From Persicimonas caeni (GTDB taxonomy: Bacteria > Myxococcota_A > Bradymonadia > Bradymonadales > Bradymonadaceae): a stretch of DNA of 64,000 nt. The notes beneath the pieces were generated by a model that made no database searches, was not told where the DNA came from, and worked only from the letters and a program-made list of their open reading frames with translations. How positions within the stretch are numbered: position 1 is the stretch's first letter; each line of letters begins with the position of its first letter. Of the stretch, positions 1-6,879 are shown one piece after another. Location: positions 4,863,074 to 4,927,073 of the forward strand of contig NZ_CP041186.1 in the NCBI RefSeq assembly GCF_006517175.1. Direction: 5' to 3'. Position numbers and translations under genes: made by a program.

Positions 1-2
1 AG

Positions 3-65
3 GGAGCTGCGCCCGCAGCGCCGACCTCCGAGGCCGTCGAGACGCAGGCAAGCCCCACGAAGTAA
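3..65 (+). CDS. Possible C-terminal tail of a gene entering from the left edge
   Basis: The frame starting at base 3 is open from the window edge to a TAA at 63-65 and reads as a short Ala/Pro/Glu/Thr-rich tail ending in SPTK. This composition is common at the C-termini of proteins in this window. It would converge on lspA, whose stop lies 23 bases further on. No domain is visible and only 20 codons can be read, so this could be chance. Confidence 0.3.
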   Translation, partial: GAAPAAPTSEAVETQASPTK

Positions 66-87
66 AGGTCGCTCGGTGAAGCTTCGT

Positions 88-642
88 TTAGCTGCTTGTC
101 TCGGGAGGGTCGGCTGGGGCTTCGGCGTCGTCGGGGTCGCTTGCAGCGCCGGGTTCTTCGGGGGCGCGCCACATGTCCGGGGTGAGGGCGAGTAGCACCA
201 CACCTGCCATGATCCAGACATCAGCGACGTTGAAAATGCCGGTGCGCAGCGAGCCGATGCCCATGTTCATGAAGTCGGTGACGCCGCCGTTGAAGGCGAC
301 GCGGTCGATGAGGTTGCCGATGCCGCCGCCGATCACCAACGAGGCGGCCACGACCGCCATCTTGGAGATGTCGGCGGTGCGCAGCACCCAGACGAGCAGG
401 CCGAGCAAAAAGACCGCCACCAACCCGGTGAAGATGAGCGTGCGCATCCCTTCGGGCAGGCTCGAGCCCATCCCCAGAAACGCGCCGTGGTTTTCGGCGT
501 AGGTCAGCCGAAAGGTATCGCCCAAATACGAGAGCGTGCCGCGGCCGTCGAGGTGCTGTCGCGCGGCCACTTTGGTGACCTGATCACAGCCCACGCTGCC
601 CAGAAGTACGAAGAGTACGATGGTGATCTTGCCAAGCTTCAT
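88..642 (-). CDS. lspA: Lipoprotein signal peptidase (signal peptidase II)
   Basis: This 184-residue inner-membrane aspartyl protease cleaves the signal peptide of prolipoproteins just before the lipidated cysteine. Four hydrophobic segments are visible. Family motifs are present in order: DQVTK near residue 20, NHGAFLG near 51-57, GNLIDR with Asp113, and FNVAD with Asp141, the last two carrying the expected catalytic aspartates. The C-terminus adds an acidic Pro/Ala-rich tail beyond the usual end. The ATG at 642 is preferred over an upstream start at 882 because an AGGAAA ribosome site precedes it and the signal-anchor begins there. At least ten lipoproteins are encoded in this window, so the substrate load is high. 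The Cys-rich lipoprotein locus lies just upstream on the same strand, 182 bases away. Confidence 0.95.
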   Translation of the reverse strand: MKLGKITIVLFVLLGSVGCDQVTKVAARQHLDGRGTLSYLGDTFRLTYAENHGAFLGMGSSLPEGMRTLIFTGLVAVFLLGLLVWVLRTADISKMAVVAASLVIGGGIGNLIDRVAFNGGVTDFMNMGIGSLRTGIFNVADVWIMAGVVLLALTPDMWRAPEEPGAASDPDDAEAPADPPETSS

Positions 643-824
643 TTCATTTCCTGCACACGAAGAGCCCTGGGGGCCAAAGGTTCTGTACCAGTTATATGGG
701 CAACTGGCCGGGCTGGCGAGATCTTCCCGTGGATTTTTGGGAGCGGTTGCAGCCGTCGCCCGGGTTCGCCAAATGATTCCAAATCGGGAAGCGAGTGTCG
801 AAGTACGAGGGGGCTTGGTTGGAG

Positions 825-1427
825 TCAGGGAACCAGGGTGCAGGTGTTCTGTTCGCAGACGGCACGGCGGCCTTGGGGGCAAGCGTCAGGTGAGCAAGTG
901 TCATCGGGACTGCCATCGCATGATGCGTTGAGGGTCTTTGTCCAAGCGGCCTCATTGACGGCGAGGTCGGGGCATTCACAGGTGCCGCGGGTGCAGAATT
1001 CGGGGTCGCTCGATTGGATGGGCGCGCAGTCGGAGTCTTCGGTGCAGCTTCGGTCGAGTTGCTCGGCGAGTCCCTGCGGATCTTGGGGCGACCACACCTC
1101 GCATCGATTCGCTGAGCACATCACATAGGGTTTGACCGTCGCGTTGTTGCACCAGTCAGTGGACAGTTCGTCACAATCGACTTCATCTTGGGCCCGCATA
1201 AAGTCGTCGAGCGCCTCTTGGTTGATGGCGGCGTTGCCGCCGACGCGGCACTGCAGGCAGGTCTGCTCGTTGACCAGCACTCAGTCGCGTGCGGTGTCGC
1301 AGGTCTGGTCGAATGCCTCCGCGTCGATGCGCTCGGGCGGTTCGTTGTGACAGGCCGAACCAAGCGTTGCGAACGACAGAAAAGTGAGCAGGGCAAGCAG
1401 GTAATGTGACTGGGTGCGGTTGGGCAA
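825..1427 (-). pseudogene. Cys-rich lipoprotein gene with an in-frame TGA (broken or recoded)
   Basis: Read through, this is a protein of about 200 residues. A TTG start at 1427, preceded by AGGGGGA, opens a signal peptide ending in a lipobox-like LGSAC. Codon 49 is TGA at 1281-1283. The same frame then continues without interruption for 151 residues to a stop at 825, and this part has 14 cysteines in spaced pairs such as TCLQC, CSANRC and CTRGTCEC. The TGA falls between ARD and VLVN. In Cys-rich proteins of this style a DCVLV sequence is expected there, so the codon is one base away from TGC or TGT. It could be a nonsense mutation, a sequencing error, readthrough or selenocysteine. A GTG at 1280 directly after the stop could restart translation but would give a protein with no signal peptide. 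The function of the extracellular part is unknown. Confidence 0.65.
1281..1283 (-). other. In-frame TGA at a probable cysteine position
   Basis: The codon separates a perfect signal-peptide/lipobox start from an intact Cys-rich continuation in the same frame. A short hairpin (GGTC/GACC arms with an 8-base loop) can be drawn a few bases downstream, but its loop is closer to the TGA than is usual for a bacterial SECIS and lacks an obvious GGU. I therefore do not call a SECIS element. Confidence 0.6.
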
Positions 1428-1513
1428 AGCAGGTCCCCCTAGGGTGGTGAGTCGTTGATTGTAGATGCATCGTAGCTCCGGAAACATCCAGATATAAATC
1501 GGCCCCCTCCCCC

Positions 1514-1559
1514 GGTGCCAGACACCGTGTCTGCAAGCTGAAACACGATGTCTGGCACC
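1514..1559. repeat. REP-like hairpin (long stem)
   Basis: Arms GGTGCCAGACA (1514-1524) and TGTCTGGCACC (1549-1559) are perfect 11-base inverted copies. After one mismatch the stem extends by CGTGT/ACACG. The inner word CAGACACCGTG recurs at 1613-1623 and, inverted, at 3000-3010, tying this hairpin to the adjacent Y1 transposase. Confidence 0.8.
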
Positions 1560-1608
1560 ATTTCCACAAACAGAAATCCCACCCCGATCTCGCCCCACCC
1601 CCGGGACA

Positions 1609-1623
1609 GTGTCAGACACCGTG
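1609..1623 (+). repeat. Left end repeat of the REP transposase unit
   Basis: GTGTCAGACACCGTG occurs here and its reverse complement occurs with one mismatch at 3000-3014. The first 11 bases are themselves palindromic (GTGTC-A-GACAC). The two copies bracket the transposase gene. Confidence 0.7.
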
Positions 1624-1785
1624 TGGGTTAGCTTTCATGCGCATCACGGCGCGATCGGGGAGCCGATCTTCTGCCGCGTCTCCGCAAAAAATTTAGCTCG
1701 ATCACGCAACGAATATCCCCCTTTTGCCGAAAACCGTAATGAGGGCTGTAGACGAACCTTCATCTATTCACGGAGCACGGCACCC

Positions 1786-2748
1786 ATGGGACACCCGCTG
1801 CGAAATCAGGAAAAGGACGCCATTTACGAACTCGGCAACCGCACGCTGCACCAGATCTATGCGCTTTTGCCCGAGGAGCAGGTCAACGCCATCATCCTGG
1901 GACTGCTGTCCAAGTACGCCTGGATGTATGGGGTCGAGATCTTCGCGTTTTGCTTCATGTCCAACCATTTCCACATCCTGGCGCGCTGCCGCTCGCTGCA
2001 GATGCATCTGTTCATGCGCGACTTCCAGAGCCAACTGGCCAAAAAGATCAACAAGCTACGCAACCGCACCGGTACCTTCTGGGAGCGCCGCTACACCGCG
2101 ACCAAGGTCCTGACCGACGAGGCGATGCTCCAGCGTCTACGCTACATCGTGTGCAACCCGTCTGAATCGAACCTCGTGCACCACCCGAAGCAGTGGCCGG
2201 GCTTGTGCTCCTGGGACATCCACAAGAGCGGAAAGCCGATGGTGGGCGAGGTGGTCAACCGCAAGACGTACTGGGCGGAGAAGCGCAAGCGGAAAAACAA
2301 GGATAAGACCGAAGCCGAGCTCATCGAGATGGCCACCGAGCGGTACGCCCTCGAGATGGCCAAGCTTCCGCAGTGGCAGGGCCTCGACGACGAGGCGTAC
2401 CACCAAAAGATCGTCGACGAGTGTCACACACACGCTGGGGAACTCGCCAAACTGCGCACTGTGCCGTGCCCGGGGCCTAAGAAGGCACTCAGCGTGAAAT
2501 GGAGCGACTCTCCCAGGAAGCCGAAGAAGGCGCCTCGGCCGCTGTGTCACAGCGGCGATTTCAAGCAGCGCCAGGAGTACCGCGAAGACCGACGACTTCT
2601 CGTCGACCGGTACCGAAAGGCGGTCGGCAGGTGGCGCGAGGGCAAGTCGGATGTCGAATTTCCCGACGGCACCATTCCGCCGGGCCGCCAGTTCTGCGTG
2701 GGCGGCAGCTGCGATATCCGCCGTGAGCCGCCACCGTCGCTCAATTGA
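1786..2748 (+). CDS. REP-associated tyrosine transposase (Y1_Tnp family, RAYT-like)
   Basis: This 320-residue protein belongs to the HUH/Y1 transposase superfamily (PF01797), which nicks single-stranded DNA through one tyrosine and recognises hairpin-forming REP sequences. The metal-binding HUH motif is seen as CFMSNHFHIL. The segment LRYIVCNP about 70 residues later carries the probable catalytic tyrosine. The GTFWERRY block between them is also typical of RAYTs. The C-terminal half is longer than in minimal IS200-type enzymes and is rich in Lys/Arg. I chose the ATG at 1786 with a GGAG about ten bases upstream. Palindromic repeats on both sides fit a REP/RAYT unit, in which one domesticated transposase serves dispersed hairpins instead of being a simple insertion sequence. 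The gene appears intact. Confidence 0.88.
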   Translation: MGHPLRNQEKDAIYELGNRTLHQIYALLPEEQVNAIILGLLSKYAWMYGVEIFAFCFMSNHFHILARCRSLQMHLFMRDFQSQLAKKINKLRNRTGTFWERRYTATKVLTDEAMLQRLRYIVCNPSESNLVHHPKQWPGLCSWDIHKSGKPMVGEVVNRKTYWAEKRKRKNKDKTEAELIEMATERYALEMAKLPQWQGLDDEAYHQKIVDECHTHAGELAKLRTVPCPGPKKALSVKWSDSPRKPKKAPRPLCHSGDFKQRQEYREDRRLLVDRYRKAVGRWREGKSDVEFPDGTIPPGRQFCVGGSCDIRREPPPSLN

Positions 2749-3108
2749 GCCGCCCCCCATTTGCCGTGCCAGCCATTGTACCCGCCCGTTTGCGCCTTCC
2801 CGAGCCGCGAGCCCGCCGAACTATGTCTTCAATAGCCCACAATAGTCTTCGTACACGGTGACTCGAGGCGAATAGAGAACGAGAGGAGCGACGGTCGCCT
2901 AGGAGCCTCGGTCTGACAGGAAAGGGGCATGGATCTACGCCATTTGGGCGTTGCCATTCTGGTAGAAACCCGGCGCAGAACCGCACGGAGAGGGCTTTAC
3001 ACGGTGTCTGATACTCGTTTGTGTGTGGGGGGCATTGGGGGGCATTTGGTTCGCGCTTTGGCTGCTGCGTTTGCCGTGCGCCGTCGGGTGAACTACATTG
3101 GACGAGCC
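2749..3108. other. Intergenic region right of the transposase
   Basis: It contains the right-hand inverted repeat (3000-3014) and no independent gene that I can support. An ATG at 2929 with a good AGGAAAGGGG site is in frame with the following small membrane protein and could be an alternative long start. The extra 60 residues are Arg-rich, unlike a signal peptide, and run through the repeat, so I left them out. Confidence 0.5.
3000..3014 (-). repeat. Right end repeat of the REP transposase unit
   Basis: The reverse complement reads GTATCAGACACCGTG, differing at one base from the left copy at 1609-1623. It lies 252 bases after the transposase stop. Confidence 0.65.
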
Positions 3109-3423
3109 ATGAGCGACGATGACCACACAGGCGGGGGAGGAAAGGGCTGGCTTTGGAGCATCCTGGGCGTAGTTGCCCTCGTGATCGGCCTGCTCGTTCT
3201 GATTGGCCTCTCCGCCGTCCTCATCAAATGGGGGATCATTGCGCTGTTGGTCTACGGTGCGTTCGTCCTCGCCCGCCGCCTGCTTGGAAAGTCGTCCTCG
3301 GAGCAATCCTCCGCGCCAAAACTCCTGCCTGAAGCAGACCGTTCCTCCGATCCCCTCGCCCTCCTCGAGCAAGAGCGAGAGCTCGACAAGCTCAAGGCGC
3401 GTATGGGCGATGATGGCGACTGA
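3109..3423 (+). CDS. Small membrane protein of unknown function
   Basis: The 104-residue protein has a Gly-rich N-terminus, then one long or two short hydrophobic segments (about residues 13-55), then a charged C-terminal tail. The tail ends in a predicted short helix containing LLEQERELDKLKARMGDD. The arrangement resembles small membrane proteins with a cytoplasmic coiled tail, but I recognise no family. The start at 3109 is the only internal ATG before the hydrophobic part. Its ribosome site is weak, and a longer start at 2929 is possible. It stands upstream of a DUF2254 membrane protein in the same direction, separated by 128 bases. Confidence 0.6.
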   Translation: MSDDDHTGGGGKGWLWSILGVVALVIGLLVLIGLSAVLIKWGIIALLVYGAFVLARRLLGKSSSEQSSAPKLLPEADRSSDPLALLEQERELDKLKARMGDDGD

Positions 3424-3551
3424 GTGACTTCGTCAAGTCCGCCGCAACAGCCCAAAGATATCAACCTGGGCCCCGGGCGTGCATAGTTTTGCAGAGAAGC
3501 CTTCTGCTTTGCCTGAAGGCGTGAACCTGCACTCCGTCTACCCATGGGCCG

Positions 3552-4901
3552 ATGAAGCCACGTGAGCTGAGCTTCTGGATCAAAATTCGCGAGAGCATGT
3601 GGTTTCTGCCCTCCGTGCTGGTGTTCGGAGGGTTGGTGCTCGCTCCAGTCATGATCTGGATCGACGCCAATTTCGGCCCCCAGATCGATGAGATTCTGCC
3701 CTTCGCCTATGACGCGGGCGCCCCGGGCGCACGGGTGATCTTGGGCACCATCGCCGGGGCCATGGCCACCGTCGTCGGTATCGCCTTTTCCATCACCATC
3801 GTCGTCCTGCAGCTCGCCGCCGGCCAATACTCCCCGCGGGTGATCACTACGTTTCGCCGCGACCGCGGCCAGCAGGTCGTCCTGGGGACCTACTTGGCCA
3901 CGTTCATCTACGCCTTGCTGGTGGTGCGCCAGGTCGAAGGTCCGTTCGAGGGCGACGATGCCTTCATCCCCGGCTTGTCCATGCTCGTGGCCCTAGGGCT
4001 GGCCGTGCTCTGCCTGGGGATGCTGGTCTACTTCGTCCACCACACCTCCGAGCAGCTTCGTGTCTCGGACATTTCCCGACGCATCCATGAGGACTTGCTC
4101 GACATCGGTGAACACCTCTACCCGGAAGGCATCGGTGAATCGCACGAGAGCGAGCTGGAGGACCGTGACCTAGTCGCGCAACTCAAGGGGTCGGAGCGCC
4201 CTTCGGCTCTGATTCGTTCCTCTGAGTCGGGCTACCTGCGCCAGGTGGACACCGATCAGGTCGAATCACTCGCCGATGATTCGGTCGAGGCCATCAGAAT
4301 TTGCCCCCGCATCGGCGAGTTTGTCGTCAAACGTGGCCCGCTCGTCGAGCTTTACTTCGACTCGGAGCTTTCGTGCGACGACTTCGAAGACCTCGAGAAG
4401 GACGCGCGCAGCGCTTTTCTCATCGGGCCGCGTCCCACCGTGGCCCAAAACCCGGAGCTCGGAATCCAGCAGCTCGTCGATATAGCCCTGCGCGCGCTGT
4501 CTCCTGGAATCAACGATCCCACGACCGCCGAGCAGGTGCTCGCGCAACTCGGCGACTGGATTGCCCGCCTCGCCCACCAGGATTTCCCGCGAGAGGTCCG
4601 CCTCGTCAACGGGCGCACGGTCGTTGCCCCGCGCCCTTCCTTCGAAGACCACCTGCGCGAGGCGTTCGAACAGATTCGCCGGGTCGCGGCCCCTCAGGTC
4701 CACGTGCTCCACAGTCTGCTCGACGTCTACACCCGCATCATCGAGACCGAGCCGCCTGACGACCGACTGCGACCGCTGCGTCACCAAGTCGAGGCGGTTG
4801 CTCGCCTGGCTACTGAAGAGAATGTCCCCGAACCCCACGAGCGCCAGGACCTCGTCGACCACGCCAACCAGATACTCGCCCAACTTCCGCCCGACCAGTA
4901 G
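3552..4901 (+). CDS. DUF2254 predicted membrane protein
   Basis: This 449-residue protein matches the DUF2254 family (PF10011) in layout. Two transmembrane segments lie near the N-terminus (about 17-35 and 62-95). They include the conserved stretch around VGIAFSITIVVLQLAAGQYSPR and are followed by two more segments (about 110-165). The remainder is a large soluble domain with the family block LGIQQLVDIALRALSPGIND. Function is unknown; the family is a membrane protein of envelope-rich bacteria. It starts at the ATG at 3552, 128 bases after the preceding gene. A long AT-richer spacer follows it, so it probably ends its transcript. Confidence 0.85.
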   Translation: MKPRELSFWIKIRESMWFLPSVLVFGGLVLAPVMIWIDANFGPQIDEILPFAYDAGAPGARVILGTIAGAMATVVGIAFSITIVVLQLAAGQYSPRVITTFRRDRGQQVVLGTYLATFIYALLVVRQVEGPFEGDDAFIPGLSMLVALGLAVLCLGMLVYFVHHTSEQLRVSDISRRIHEDLLDIGEHLYPEGIGESHESELEDRDLVAQLKGSERPSALIRSSESGYLRQVDTDQVESLADDSVEAIRICPRIGEFVVKRGPLVELYFDSELSCDDFEDLEKDARSAFLIGPRPTVAQNPELGIQQLVDIALRALSPGINDPTTAEQVLAQLGDWIARLAHQDFPREVRLVNGRTVVAPRPSFEDHLREAFEQIRRVAAPQVHVLHSLLDVYTRIIETEPPDDRLRPLRHQVEAVARLATEENVPEPHERQDLVDHANQILAQLPPDQ

Positions 4902-5164
4902 CTCCACCTCGCGGCCCGTCTGCCTGCCTCCCACCTACCTTCTTCATCTACCATTTTTTGTGTTCAATACGCCTCGGTCGAGTTGCGTGTTGAATAAGGA
5001 AAAAAGCTAAAGGGGATTGAAGGTTCTTCATCTTCTCGTAGCTGTTAGCATGAAAGTTTTACTGTAAATAAAATTGTACATAAATAGCAGAAAAGCCTTG
5101 CTCTTCAAAAACTTACCCTTTAGAGTCCAGTTATTGCCGAAGCTCATGGGGCGAGTTCAAGCTC

Positions 5165-5266
5165 TTGAGTTTCGGCGTGTTTTTCGTTTGCTCGGTAAGC
5201 TGGAGCTTCCGTCGGTTGATTCCAGCTTCCGAGTAAACGAAAAGCGTCACCGATAACGAAACTCAG
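5165..5266. promoter_or_regulatory. Long imperfect hairpin in the leader of the glycosidase-like lipoprotein gene
   Basis: The inner arms at 5181-5204 and 5221-5243 are inverted copies with one mismatch and one extra base (TTTTCGTTTGCTCGG against CCGAGTAAACGAAAA). The outer arms TGAGTTTCG (5166-5174) and CGAAACTCA (5257-5265) are perfect. If transcribed this would make a stem of about 100 nucleotides. It may be an attenuator, a small RNA or a mobile palindrome; the sequence alone does not decide. Confidence 0.5.
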
Positions 5267-5311
5267 TTCGGTGTCCTCGTTGGACGCCGAGAGGAAAACG
5301 CACTTCCTAAA

Positions 5312-5327
5312 GCACAATTTATTGTGC
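5312..5327. promoter_or_regulatory. Palindromic candidate operator
   Basis: GCACAATTTATTGTGC has perfect 7-base arms around a TT centre and lies 29 bases before the ATG of the first glycosidase-like lipoprotein, the usual place for a repressor or activator site. Confidence 0.45.
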
Positions 5328-5355
5328 CGAGAAGTACAAGCAGTTCGGTACGCTT

Positions 5356-6774
5356 ATGTTCAACACAGCAGTATTTTTCCGTCGTAATCTCTTCGCCCTT
5401 CTCCTCGTCTTTTCGGCCGCCGCGGTCGGCTGCGGTGGTGCAGCAGATAAAGACGACGCCTCCTTCGACTCCAAAAACTCGGGAGGCATCCTCGAGGAAG
5501 GGTCCTCGCCGTCCACGGACGGATCTGACGATGCTGGAGACGATCCCTACTCAGTAGGCGATCCCAGCGACGAAGAGAGCCCAGTGTTAGTCGGCGACAT
5601 AAACGATGACGAGCAGCCCAGCGCTGATCTCGAGGCCGACACGAAGTCTGACACCGACACCGACACGAAGTCTGACACCGATCAGTCCGGCGATCAGACC
5701 GGTGATCAAACCGATGGTGGCGGCCAGACCGCCGACGCGCCGCCCGCCTCCAATGGCAGCAATCCCCTGGCCTTCTTGAATCGCTCGGACATGCGCGCCA
5801 TGTGGGTCTGGAGTGAGATTCCGGGCGCCAAAGAGATCGTCGAGAATATCGGCGGCGCGCAAGACGAGCTGTTGCAGTTCGCCGCCGCCCCGCACGGTGA
5901 CTCGTCGCGCGCGCTCAACCGCCTCTACTTCGAAGCTCGCGGCCACACCAACGCCGATCGCTGGTCGCAACCGCGCGCGGTCACCTATGATCCGCTGCTC
6001 GACACCTCCAAGCAGGGCGCGCTTCGCAGCTTCCTTCGCCGCGCGCACTCCCAAGGTATCGACGTCGAGTACCTCGACGGCCAGGCCATCTGGGTCGCCA
6101 GCGACGCGCTGGCTGAGGTCCCCAAGCAGATCTGCCGCGATATCGTCGCCTTCAACAAGACGACCAACGACGTGGCCGAGCGCCTCGACGGCGCCCACTT
6201 CGACATCGAGCCGCACACCGTGCGCGAGGGGCCTTATGCCGGTCTTTGGTGGGAAAACCGCCTCGACGGCGGCTACAACGCCGAGTGGACCCAGCGTTGG
6301 AAGGGCATCATGAACTCGTGTCGGGCGATCTTCGACGCCTACGAGGCCGAAACGGGTCACAAGCTGATCTTGGCCTCCGACGTCGGCGCCGACTATGCCT
6401 ACTACAACAAGCCGATCCTCGAGTTCTTCAACGGGCCGAACAGCCCCGTCGATTATATCGGCATCATGAACTACTACGACAACCGCCCCAACGCGAACGG
6501 TCAGCCGTCGTTCTTCTTCGGCGAGAGCGAAGGCGGCACGGTGACCGGCGGTGTCGAGCAGAACTTGGAGCTTTGGACCAACACCCCGTTGGTGTTCGGC
6601 CTGGAGACCGGCCCGACCTCGATCGCGCCTGACTGGATGTCGTTTTACCAGGAGGGCTACAACGCGATGAACACGGTGGTCGACCAGCTTCGCAGCGACT
6701 ACGGCACGACCCAAGCGCTGGGTGTGGCCATCCATCACTACAGCCCGAACTCCTATAAAGACCTGAATCCGTAA
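5356..6774 (+). CDS. Lipoprotein with a glycosidase-like TIM-barrel domain (copy 1)
   Basis: This 472-residue surface or periplasmic lipoprotein has a signal peptide with lipobox AVGC (Cys26). An Asp/Thr/Gly-rich linker follows to about residue 135. It repeats short D-T-K-S-D units. The C-terminal domain of about 335 residues begins with RAMWVWSE, a first-strand pattern seen in glycoside-hydrolase-like barrels. It carries HFDIEPH (Asp283, Glu285) and IMNYYDNRPN, resembling DxE-type catalytic strands such as those of GH18-like families. Substrate and exact family are unknown. A close paralogue follows directly, with about two thirds of the domain identical by eye. The start ATG has only a weak ribosome site. 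A terminator follows at 6787. Confidence 0.75.
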   Translation: MFNTAVFFRRNLFALLLVFSAAAVGCGGAADKDDASFDSKNSGGILEEGSSPSTDGSDDAGDDPYSVGDPSDEESPVLVGDINDDEQPSADLEADTKSDTDTDTKSDTDQSGDQTGDQTDGGGQTADAPPASNGSNPLAFLNRSDMRAMWVWSEIPGAKEIVENIGGAQDELLQFAAAPHGDSSRALNRLYFEARGHTNADRWSQPRAVTYDPLLDTSKQGALRSFLRRAHSQGIDVEYLDGQAIWVASDALAEVPKQICRDIVAFNKTTNDVAERLDGAHFDIEPHTVREGPYAGLWWENRLDGGYNAEWTQRWKGIMNSCRAIFDAYEAETGHKLILASDVGADYAYYNKPILEFFNGPNSPVDYIGIMNYYDNRPNANGQPSFFFGESEGGTVTGGVEQNLELWTNTPLVFGLETGPTSIAPDWMSFYQEGYNAMNTVVDQLRSDYGTTQALGVAIHHYSPNSYKDLNP

Positions 6775-6786
6775 TACGTACGGGGG

Positions 6787-6828
6787 CTGGCGCTGCGGGC
6801 TTCGACCCGCAGCGCCAGTTCGTTTTGC
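6787..6828 (+). terminator. Rho-independent terminator after lipoprotein copy 1
   Basis: A perfect 13-base stem, CTGGCGCTGCGGG with CCCGCAGCGCCAG, closes a 6-base loop and is followed by TTCGTTTT. It lies 12 bases after the stop and separates the two paralogues into different transcripts. Confidence 0.85.
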
Positions 6829-6879
6829 CCGAAAGTTTCTGACCCCATTGACGTACCTCGCAGTCGAGCAGTTTACATC

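Larger units (their letters stand above)
1428..1785. other. Intergenic region carrying palindromic repeats left of the transposase
   Basis: No convincing gene lies here. The region holds a strong hairpin at 1514-1559 and an 11-base palindrome at 1609-1619, both built around the word CAGACACCGTG. It also holds the ribosome binding site of the transposase (GGAG at 1772-1775). The open frame extending from 1609 into the transposase begins inside the palindrome and is not needed to explain the protein. Confidence 0.6.
4902..5355. other. AT-richer intergenic region with structured elements
   Basis: No gene is supported. Composition drops clearly in GC relative to its neighbours, especially 5000-5110. 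Three structures are visible. Arms at 4963-4972 and 4985-4994 (TTCAATACGC/GCGTGTTGAA) are flanked by T6 and A6 runs. A long imperfect hairpin spans 5165-5266. A 16-base palindrome sits at 5312-5327 just before the next gene. The open frame at 5074-5256 has no recognisable features and overlaps the hairpin, so it is not called. Confidence 0.6.

Noticed and set aside
1230-1280. SECIS element after the TGA
   Set aside because: The only hairpin drawn has a loop too near the codon and lacks the GGU seen in known bacterial SECIS, so selenocysteine stays a possibility without structural support.
5074-5256. Small plus-strand open frame in the AT-richer spacer
   Set aside because: It overlaps a long hairpin, has no SD or family features, and is short.
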